Positions 17,513 to 24,583 of a stretch of 64,000 nucleotides of DNA are shown here, piece by piece (positions within the stretch are counted from its first letter, which is position 1; every line of letters begins with the position of its first letter). Source of the stretch: Caballeronia sordidicola (GTDB lineage Bacteria > Pseudomonadota > Gammaproteobacteria > Burkholderiales > Burkholderiaceae); assembly GCF_001544455.2 (NCBI RefSeq), contig NZ_FCOC02000014.1, forward strand, positions 1-64,000, given 5' to 3'. The translations under genes were made by a program, and so were the position numbers. The notes beneath the pieces are model-generated. The model worked only from the letters and a program-made list of their open reading frames with translations. It made no database searches and was not told the origin of the DNA.

Positions 17513-19585
17513 TCATGGCGATTGCTGCCTGTCCGTTACGCCCGCGATCCAGTGCGCACTCCCGCCGTTCCCATCTTTCCGCAGCTTTGATTGCTTAGGA
17601 ATGGAGAACGAAAACGTGGCGCCGCCGCTCTCATTTCCGATGGCCCACAATTGACCTCCGTGATTATCGATAATCGATTTGCTTACCGACAACCCAATGC
17701 CCATCCCGCCGGGCTTGGTCGTATAGAAAGCGTCGAACAGTCGCGCCGGCTCGTGAATGCCAAACCCTGCACCTGTATCCGCCACGGACACGCGCACAAT
17801 GTCGTTCGCGTCAAGTTCAGTGACGACGAGCAAGCGCCTCGGACGATCATCAATGCCGTTCATCGCCTCCAGCGCATTCAGTAAAAGGTTAAGAATCACT
17901 TGCTGAAGTTGAACGCGATCGCCCGAAACGCAGGGCAGATTGCCGGCAAGATCGATCTGCACTGTCACCCCGCTACGATGCAGTTCGCTACGGAAAAGCG
18001 TAACGATCTCACCGATGGACTCGTTCAGATCGACGTTTTCGATTGTGGTGTCCGTCTTGCAGAAAAGCGCACGTAATCGCTTGATTACTTCCGACGCCCG
18101 GTTGCCGTCACGAATGGTACGCCGCGCAGTTTCCCGCGCTCCCTCCAGGTTGGGGGGCTCGGCGCCCAACATGCGCAGGCACGTGCTGGCATTCGTGATA
18201 ATGCCGGAGAGCGGCTGGTTCACTTCATGAGCAATCGACGCAGTCAATACTCCGAAGCTCGATGCCCTCGCCACTCTCGCAAGTTCCGATCGCGCTTCTA
18301 TCAATGCCGCTTCGGACCGGCGTCGCTCTGTCACGTCCTGAATGGCCGCCATGTACTCACACTGCCCGCTTGCGTCCCTGATTGCGTGTGCAACCACGTG
18401 CATGTATTTGACCGACTGGTCGGGCATCAACAACCGGTACTCGTGCTCGTAATCGATACCGCGTTGCTGGCGCTCGAGCATATCGTCGAATGACACGCGG
18501 TCCTCGGGATGCACACGCGAGCGGATCAATTCGAGTGTGACCGGCCTGGCCGCATCGAATTCGAACATCCGGTACACCTCTTCCGACCACGTGATCTCTC
18601 CGGTCGACACACGCTTGGAAAAGCCCCCGGTCGAACTCAGGCGTCGAGTCTCCGCGAGAAACGCTTCGCTTCGTTTAAGCGTCGCGTCGTGCTGTGTCCG
18701 CTCAACCGCAATGCTTGCAATACGCGCTATCTGCCCTATCAGTGCCTGATCGAGCGGTGCAGATCTTCGACGGCCATCGTAATGTATCGAACACACTCCC
18801 GTGACCTTGCCGCTGGCCGCGACAATGGGCATTGACCAGCACGCGTGAATTCCATGATGAAGCGCCATTTGCCGCCAGGAACAGAGCGCCCACCGGGGGT
18901 CCGAAAGAAGGTCGGAGACAATGATCTGCTCGTTCGACAGGGCCGCGCTTGCGCATGGGTTGCTTTCGGCAGGCCCATCGATAATCGAATCGATGAATTC
19001 ACGAGGAAGGCTCGGTGCGGCGCCGTGCTCAAGATGCGTACCCGCTGGCTGCAGCAACGCGATGCTGCAATAGCAGCCGGGCGCAACACTTTCAACAAGA
19101 CGGCAAAACCATTCAAGAATGACCGCCATGGGGCGACCGGCAGCAACCAGTTCAAGCAGTTCTGTTTCGCCGGCGAGCAGTGCTTCGATCCTCCGCCGGT
19201 CTTCAATTTCCGTATTCAGTCCGCACCACTTCACTAATTGCCCGGATGCATCCAGGACTGGCCGCGTTCGAATCAGGAACCAGCGGTATTCTCCGTCGAA
19301 CCGGCGCAGGCGTGCATCCATCTCCTGGGGTTCGCCCGAACTCAGGTTGGCGCTCCAGCGTTTGAGCAGTTCCGGCAAGTCGTCCGGATGAATGGCATCC
19401 TGCCAGCACTGCAGAATAGTTTCCGCACTCATGCCGGTGTATTCACGCCAGCGCCGGTTTAGAAAATCGACTTGGCCGCTGGGGAGCGCGGTCCACACCA
19501 AGCCTGGCAGTGCATCGATTACTTGAAGGAGTTCGTTTTCCATTCCGGCAATGGGTTGGAAAGTCAGTTGCTTATCCGGGCACAT
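17513..19585 (-). CDS. Soluble PAS-GAF-PAS hybrid-sensor histidine kinase
   Basis: A 690-aa cytoplasmic kinase without transmembrane segments. Domains in order: PAS/PAC (about residues 15-135, with DALPGLVWTALPSGQVDFLN), GAF (about 145-305), a second PAS (about 315-435), HisKA with IAHEVNQPLSGI, and HATPase (NLLLNALEAMNG, DTGAGFG, GGMGIGLSVSKSI). This HEVNQPL H-box is typical of FixL/TodS-type kinases. ATG 19585 has GGAG 8 bp upstream. It is upstream of, and on the same strand as, two receiver genes, its probable partners. It is divergent from an orphan substrate-binding protein gene. Confidence 0.88.
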   Translation of the reverse strand: MCPDKQLTFQPIAGMENELLQVIDALPGLVWTALPSGQVDFLNRRWREYTGMSAETILQCWQDAIHPDDLPELLKRWSANLSSGEPQEMDARLRRFDGEYRWFLIRTRPVLDASGQLVKWCGLNTEIEDRRRIEALLAGETELLELVAAGRPMAVILEWFCRLVESVAPGCYCSIALLQPAGTHLEHGAAPSLPREFIDSIIDGPAESNPCASAALSNEQIIVSDLLSDPRWALCSWRQMALHHGIHACWSMPIVAASGKVTGVCSIHYDGRRRSAPLDQALIGQIARIASIAVERTQHDATLKRSEAFLAETRRLSSTGGFSKRVSTGEITWSEEVYRMFEFDAARPVTLELIRSRVHPEDRVSFDDMLERQQRGIDYEHEYRLLMPDQSVKYMHVVAHAIRDASGQCEYMAAIQDVTERRRSEAALIEARSELARVARASSFGVLTASIAHEVNQPLSGIITNASTCLRMLGAEPPNLEGARETARRTIRDGNRASEVIKRLRALFCKTDTTIENVDLNESIGEIVTLFRSELHRSGVTVQIDLAGNLPCVSGDRVQLQQVILNLLLNALEAMNGIDDRPRRLLVVTELDANDIVRVSVADTGAGFGIHEPARLFDAFYTTKPGGMGIGLSVSKSIIDNHGGQLWAIGNESGGATFSFSIPKQSKLRKDGNGGSAHWIAGVTDRQQSP

Positions 19586-19676
19586 GCTATTGACTCCAGC
19601 TGACACAAACCATTAGATTTACGCCTTCTTGAACATGCATTGCCGCAGTGCGCTCTTCATGGAAATACAGGTGACA

Positions 19677-20846
19677 ATGTCTTGTCGATTCCGCTGGTTG
19701 CCGTGGAGATCTTACCATTCGCCAAGGGCGCTCTTCCCCATTGCGCTGGTCGTGGCGAGCCTCTCGGCAGCCCGGGCGGACAATGTGGTGGTGATCGGTT
19801 ATGCGGGCGCATTGACGGGACCTCAGGCACATCTTGGCAAAGATATCGAGCAAGGCATCCGGCTTGCTATTGATGAGATCAATGCTTCCCATCCGGTAAT
19901 CGCAGGCACTCCGACCGGCTTCAAGCTCGACGCCCAGGACGATGCCGGAGACCCGCGAATTGCGACATTGATTGCGCAGCGTTTCATTGATAACGGCGTG
20001 AACGCGATCGTCGGGCATCAGAGTTCAGGAACATCGATCGCGGTCGCGAGGCTTTACGCCGCAGCCAACATTGCCGAGATTACGCCTTCCGCCACGAATC
20101 CCCAGTTCACCAGACTTGGCTATCGCACGACGTTCCGGGTGCTTGCGAACGACAACTTCCTCGGGACCGTCATGAGCCGTTATGTAATCGACACCATGCA
20201 CGCTCGCCGCGTTGCAGTGATCGATGACCGCACCGCTTATGGTCAAGGCGTGGCCGATGTATTCGTTGACGCAACGCGTAGTGCGGGCGGCACGATCGTG
20301 GCGCGCGAATATACAAGCGATAAAGCGGTGGACTTCAACGCGTCGCTTACGCTCTTCAAGCAAAAACGGCCAGACGCCATTTTTTTTGGAGGTGTCGATG
20401 CGCAAGCCGGGCCCATGCTGCGCCAGATGAAGCGGCTTGGCGTCACCGCGCCATTGCTCGGAGGCGACGGCATGTGCACCCGGGAGCTGCCAAGATTGGC
20501 GGGCGAGGCGTTCGCCGGCAATCTGTATTGCGCCGACGGCGGACTGAGCCTTTCTTCCATGCCGGGCGGTCTCGCCTTCGAAAAGAAGTTCCATGCGAAA
20601 TTCCGGGAGCACGTGCAACTCTACGCGCCCTACGCTTACGACGCGACCATGGCGGTGTATCACGCGGTAGTCCAGGCGCAATCGGCGGAATCGGGAAAAA
20701 TCGTCGACGCACTTCGCAATGTCGATTTCCAAGGTGTTACCGGCCAGATTTCTTTTGACGACGCGGGGGATCTGCGCGTGCCGGCCGCGACTATCTCGAC
20801 ATTCAAAGACCGCAAGAAGGTGACGCTCCGGGAAATCAGAAGATAG
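19677..20846 (+). CDS. Branched-chain amino acid-type ABC substrate-binding protein
   Basis: A 389-aa periplasmic-binding protein of the LivJ/Leu-Ile-Val family. It has a long signal peptide (cleavage near SAARA), then VVVIGYAGALTGPQAHLGKDIEQG and NAIVGHQSSGTSIA, the canonical first lobe. AGGTGA is 5 bp before the ATG at 19677; ATGs at 19629 and 19659 are alternatives. No permease or ATPase genes are near, so it either serves a transporter encoded elsewhere or is a signal-input protein. It is divergent from the PAS kinase with about 90 bp between them. Confidence 0.88.
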   Translation: MSCRFRWLPWRSYHSPRALFPIALVVASLSAARADNVVVIGYAGALTGPQAHLGKDIEQGIRLAIDEINASHPVIAGTPTGFKLDAQDDAGDPRIATLIAQRFIDNGVNAIVGHQSSGTSIAVARLYAAANIAEITPSATNPQFTRLGYRTTFRVLANDNFLGTVMSRYVIDTMHARRVAVIDDRTAYGQGVADVFVDATRSAGGTIVAREYTSDKAVDFNASLTLFKQKRPDAIFFGGVDAQAGPMLRQMKRLGVTAPLLGGDGMCTRELPRLAGEAFAGNLYCADGGLSLSSMPGGLAFEKKFHAKFREHVQLYAPYAYDATMAVYHAVVQAQSAESGKIVDALRNVDFQGVTGQISFDDAGDLRVPAATISTFKDRKKVTLREIRR

Positions 20847-20892
20847 GAAACCTGATCGATATGACCCTACACGTCAGCACTTTCCATGATCA

Positions 20893-22212
20893 CTAATGCA
20901 TTGTTTTCAACATCAACCTCGCTTCCAGGCCACCACCCGCACGATTGTGAAGCGAGAGCGTCGCATCCATCGCGAGTGCGAGCTGGCGCGCGATGGCGAG
21001 GCCAAGACCCGTACCGCCCGTATTGCGATTACGCGACGTTTCGATCCGGTAGAACGGTTGAAAAACCGCCTCCAGCGACTGCTCGGGGATCCCCGGTCCG
21101 CGATCCAGCACCGTGACGGTCGCCTTTCCGTCGGACGATGCCGCCACATTGATCTCCGCAACGCCGCTGAACTTCAGCGCGTTGTCCACCAGGTTACCAA
21201 CAATGCGGCGCAAAGCCTGTGGACGCGTCGTGAGCGGCATGCCGAATCGCCCTTGCAGACACACGTCTTGACCCGCATCGACGTAGTCGCAGACCAGGCT
21301 GTCGAACAACGCATCGGGATCGATCCGGCACGGCACTTCGGTTGCGCCGTGCAGCGTTCGCGCGTAAGTCACGCCCTCCTTCACCAATGCCTCGATTTCC
21401 TGCAAATCCTGCCGCAGCTTGACACTTTCGGCTTCGTCATCCATGACTTCAACCCGAAGACGCATGCGGGTAATCGGCGTTTGCAAGTCATGTGAAATCG
21501 CTGCCAGAATCTGCATGCGTTCCGTCATGTACATTGAAATCCTGTCCTGCATCGAGTTGAACGCGCGCGCCGCACGCGCCACTTCCGATGGTCCATCTGT
21601 CGGCAGCCGGAATGCCTTGAGGTCCGGGCCGAGTCCGTCGGCTGCCGCCGCCAACTCGTGCAGGGGGCGCGTGGCAACCCGCACTGCCAGCCAGCAGCAC
21701 GCGAGCAGCACGACCAGTTGCAGGATCAGCCCCAAGGGCAGCCAACGCGACAATGGGGTGCTCGGCATGGGACGCAGGTCTATTGTCAGGGGGCTGCCGT
21801 CGGAGAGCCGGAGGTGTACCTGAAGACGCTCGCGATCACCCGGCACGGCGTTCACGGTGAGCGGATAGCGAGTTCCGATGCCTTCGGAAATGGATTGCGC
21901 CACGCGCGCCGACAGTTGGGCGTCGAGCGTGCCACCGCTTACCCCCGGTCCAAGAATGAAATCGTAGCTGCGGCGCGCAAGGCGCGGCAGCCATTGAGCG
22001 CGTTCGCTGGCCGGCAAATGATCGAGAAGCGCCACGGAACTGACAACTTCGCGCTCGATGTAGCCCATCATCACATTGGTCATGCTCTGGTCGCGCTCGG
22101 TCATGGTGAGCCAGAACGACAACGCCTGCGCTGAAGCCAGACCAATGAACAGGATCACCGTCAACCTCGCGAACAACGTGCGCGGCCAATGCAGCCATGA
22201 GCGCACGTTCAT
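20893..22212 (-). CDS. EnvZ-like sensor histidine kinase
   Basis: A 439-aa inner-membrane kinase: transmembrane helix about 14-36, a periplasmic domain of some 115 residues, second helix about 158-178, HAMP, HisKA with AAISHDLQTPITRMRLR (His241), and an ATPase domain with NLVDNALKFSG, DRGPGIPE and GTGLGLAIARQLA. The gene overlaps the response regulator stop by 4 bp (ATGA), indicating coupled translation. The signal sensed is unknown. The kinase at 14883 shares the catalytic core sequence closely but lacks the periplasmic domain. Confidence 0.9.
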   Translation of the reverse strand: MNVRSWLHWPRTLFARLTVILFIGLASAQALSFWLTMTERDQSMTNVMMGYIEREVVSSVALLDHLPASERAQWLPRLARRSYDFILGPGVSGGTLDAQLSARVAQSISEGIGTRYPLTVNAVPGDRERLQVHLRLSDGSPLTIDLRPMPSTPLSRWLPLGLILQLVVLLACCWLAVRVATRPLHELAAAADGLGPDLKAFRLPTDGPSEVARAARAFNSMQDRISMYMTERMQILAAISHDLQTPITRMRLRVEVMDDEAESVKLRQDLQEIEALVKEGVTYARTLHGATEVPCRIDPDALFDSLVCDYVDAGQDVCLQGRFGMPLTTRPQALRRIVGNLVDNALKFSGVAEINVAASSDGKATVTVLDRGPGIPEQSLEAVFQPFYRIETSRNRNTGGTGLGLAIARQLALAMDATLSLHNRAGGGLEARLMLKTMH

Positions 22213-22949
22213 TGCGGTTCCTCGATCACACTCACCGCCGAAGAGAACACATAACCTTCACTGCGCAGCGTCTTGATGTAGCGAGGTTCGCGGGCGACGT
22301 CCCTCAGCCGCTGACGCAGGCGGCTCACCATCAGGTCGATCGAGCGGTCGAACGTGTCGGCCTGACGTCCCTGGGTCAGGTTGAGTAACTGATCGCGGGT
22401 CAGCACGCGTTGGGGATGATCGAGAAACACGCGCAGCAGACGATATTCGGCTCCGCTAAGCGCGACCATCGTGCCTTCCTGATCGAGGAGGTGACGCGCA
22501 ATCGTATCGAGCCGCCAATCGCCGAACCCGAGCATTTGCGCCGATTCGCTTAGTTGCATGCCGGGCGGCAGCATGCGCGCGCGGCGCAGCACCGCGCGAA
22601 TACGCGCAAGCAGTTCGCGCACCGCAAACGGCTTGGGCAAGTAGTCGTCGGCGCCCATTTCCAGGCCGAGAATCCGGTCGGCTTCTTCGTCTCTCGCGGT
22701 CAGCATCAGCACTGGCACCGAGCGGAACTTGCCAGCCCGCAGTTCGCGGCAGATCACCAGGCCGTCTTCGCCGGGCATCATCAGATCGAGGACGATCAAG
22801 TCGGGCGCGCCGTTTTCCAGGACGCTGTACATCTGGCGTCCGTTAGCGGCGAGCGAAACGCGCATGCCGCTTTTATCGAGGTAGCCCGCGATCAGTTCGC
22901 GAATACCCCGGTCGTCGTCGACAATCAGTATGTGGTCGATCGTATTCAT
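22209..22949 (-). CDS. OmpR-family response regulator
   Basis: A 246-aa regulator. Receiver: IVDDDRG, phospho-acceptor Asp55 in LIVLDLMMPG, Lys in LPKPFA. A winged-helix trans_reg_C domain (about residues 140-235) shows LSGAEYRLLRVFLDHPQRVLTRDQLL and DRSIDLMVSRLRQRL. It is third in a tightly packed operon (GFA protein, 40-aa ORF, regulator, kinase). OmpR-type proteins bind tandem 10-11-bp elements; candidate GTATCC arrays occur upstream of this operon and of the BON and dipZ genes. Confidence 0.92.
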   Translation of the reverse strand: MNTIDHILIVDDDRGIRELIAGYLDKSGMRVSLAANGRQMYSVLENGAPDLIVLDLMMPGEDGLVICRELRAGKFRSVPVLMLTARDEEADRILGLEMGADDYLPKPFAVRELLARIRAVLRRARMLPPGMQLSESAQMLGFGDWRLDTIARHLLDQEGTMVALSGAEYRLLRVFLDHPQRVLTRDQLLNLTQGRQADTFDRSIDLMVSRLRQRLRDVAREPRYIKTLRSEGYVFSSAVSVIEEPQ

Positions 22950-22956
22950 CCGTGCA

Positions 22957-23079
22957 TCAACTCTTTCGACGTTTCGTCTGCACCTTGCTTGCGTGGATCA
23001 ACGAACACTGGACCGGATGCGCCAGCTCGGCGGCCAAACCGCCGGCCACGAAGGCAAGAATCGCAAACAGGCGTTTCAT
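22957..23079 (-). CDS. Small hydrophobic ORF (40 aa) coupled to the GFA and ompR-like genes
   Basis: A 40-residue frame starting MKRLFAILAFVAGGLAAELA and ending in a basic tail (KVQTKRRKS), with one Cys (C25). Its ATG overlaps the TGA of the GFA gene in an ATGA junction; GGAGG lies 4 bp upstream; its stop is 7 bp before the response regulator ATG. Such packing is seen for translated, coupled genes. The hydrophobic segment could be a signal peptide or a single membrane helix. It could alternatively be only a leader that couples translation. Not recognised. Confidence 0.45.
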   Translation of the reverse strand: MKRLFAILAFVAGGLAAELAHPVQCSLIHASKVQTKRRKS

Positions 23080-23447
23080 GCGTCCTCCATTACGGAGAGG
23101 CTTGCTCCATTCGAGATAGCCGCCTCTAGCGCATACGGATCAATGCTCTCGAGGCAGCCGATATTGGCGCGCCAAAGCTGCGGATTCGTGCGCGTTTGAT
23201 GAAACGGATAAATACCACAATGCCTGCAGAAAAAGTGCTTAGCTGTCCGCGTGTTGAACTGATACTGCGAGAGCGCGTCCTCCCCTTGCAGTATCGCCAA
23301 TTGATTCGCGGCGAACGGCGGAGTCATCAGCGCGCCTTTGCGCCGGCACAAGCTGCAATTGCAGCGCGCCGCCGGGGTTACAGGTGCATGAACCTCGAAT
23401 TTGACGGCTCCGCAGTGGCACGAGCCTTTCAGGCCATCGTCGCTCAT
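23076..23447 (-). CDS. GFA-family protein (Zn-binding, formaldehyde-activating-enzyme fold)
   Basis: A 123-aa protein with the GFA/CENP-V zinc-ligand pattern: GSCHCG (Cys10, Cys12), CNCSLC (Cys29, 31, 34) and FFCRHCGIYPFHQ. Members bind zinc; the name derives from glutathione-dependent formaldehyde-activating enzyme, but most, including this, have no proven activity. It is first gene of the operon leading into the OmpR/EnvZ-like pair, which is an unusual partnership. GTATC elements lie 55-90 bp upstream. Confidence 0.85.
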   Translation of the reverse strand: MSDDGLKGSCHCGAVKFEVHAPVTPAARCNCSLCRRKGALMTPPFAANQLAILQGEDALSQYQFNTRTAKHFFCRHCGIYPFHQTRTNPQLWRANIGCLESIDPYALEAAISNGASLSVMEDA

Positions 23448-23501
23448 AAAGATCCCGGTGATGAGGTATGGCTACTTTATAGCGCGACTTGAATAGGTGT
23501 T

Positions 23502-23537
23502 TGTATCGTAGTGTATCCGCCCGGTTGTCTGATACAA
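23502..23537. promoter_or_regulatory. Tandem GTATC elements and inverted TTGTATC/GATACAA before the GFA operon
   Basis: TGTATCG (23502) and TGTATCC (23512) are exactly 10 bp apart. TTGTATC (23501-23507) and GATACAA (23531-23537) also form a 7-bp inverted repeat. The cluster is 55-90 bp upstream of the GFA start codon, a promoter-proximal position, and would suit autoregulation by the operon's own response regulator (inference). Confidence 0.45.
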
Positions 23538-23608
23538 AAAATTGCACCATGCAGTCAGCCGGCAACAGCCAAACCGGACAGGAGCAATCTTATGCAAGCT
23601 TGCGATCC

Positions 23609-23956
23609 TTAATAGCGTGGTTTTCTGCAACTCGGTAAATGATTAGCAGGCCGGCGCAACGGAATAATATTCTCCGGGGGTTTTTTAGCGACGCACTGGC
23701 ATGCCCAATAGGTTTCGTCACCGATCACATGCTTTGTCAGGACACAGTCGTCGGCGCAATCGTCGCTCTGACATCCGAATATTGCTTCAGCAACGTTGCC
23801 CGATTCGAGTACGCACCATACATTGCACAAGCCACAACGGGAAGACCGAACAATGTCCTTGATTGCCGAAGGATATTCCGAGCGTTCGAGCGCTCGCACG
23901 ACTGTTTCGCCATCTCGTTGGAACACGGTAAGAAGTTTGCCCACTACCTTGACCAT
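23609..23956 (-). CDS. Cys-rich hypothetical protein
   Basis: A 115-aa frame with eight Cys in its middle: RCGLCNVWC, FGCQSDDCADDC and ACQC, compatible with one or two metal or disulfide centres. No signal peptide. GGAGG lies 8 bp before the ATG. Base composition here is lower in G+C than in neighbours, which may mean recent acquisition. An overlapping plus-strand frame (23639-24091) is open too but lacks a ribosome site. I do not recognise the family. Confidence 0.45.
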   Translation of the reverse strand: MVKVVGKLLTVFQRDGETVVRALERSEYPSAIKDIVRSSRCGLCNVWCVLESGNVAEAIFGCQSDDCADDCVLTKHVIGDETYWACQCVAKKPPENIIPLRRPANHLPSCRKPRY

Positions 23957-24583
23957 GTGCGTGGCCTCCGGGGTTCTATTGTTTGTAAAGCGATGGTCTT
24001 TTACTTCTCATCGTTTGGCGCCGGGATAGCACGCACAACATGGCCTTTGCATCTGCAATGCTTGCTATCGACGCCTTTGTGCTATCCGTAAATTAGTCCG
24101 CGCAGCGAAAGTTTCCAATCGAGTCCCATCATGATGTGGTTAACCCTGTGATATGCAGCGCTCATTGGTGGCAGCAGATCAAGACTTGGTGATCCGCTGT
24201 TGCTGCATTGTGTCAAACGGATGAAAGCAACTTCAGTTAGGTACGCAATTTCAAAAGGCCTGCTAGAAGGCGCCATGATTTGCTTGTGTACATCGACCGC
24301 CATCAAGAATCCCGCGATATAGCCGTGACCTATCAAGGGCATTGCACTAATCTACTTCTGTGGACCGTCACACGCGTTTATATTTGATTGGAGTAGGCTC
24401 GTCAGAACGAATGGCGCCTGTTCAGCAACGTCAAACATTAGGTGCCGCAGTAGTAGTTTTCGCCTGAGTATTCTTCAATCTTCCAAGCGCGCTACGCGCC
24501 AGGCTCATTGATGCGATGCACTATGAAAACGTGCATCCTTAAAAAAACAATCGGTGGATAGGTCCCTCTCAAGGAGATAACGC
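23957..24583. other. AT-richer intergenic region upstream of katG
   Basis: About 630 bp of lower G+C. A leftward 86-codon frame (24082-24342) is open but has no ribosome site or recognisable domain, so I do not call it. The right end is the katG leader; its start has a strong AAGGAG. An OxyR site would be expected but I cannot point to one by eye. Confidence 0.4.

Noticed and set aside
24082..24342. 86-codon leftward ORF upstream of katG
   Set aside because: No Shine-Dalgarno, no domain, and the region has low coding character.
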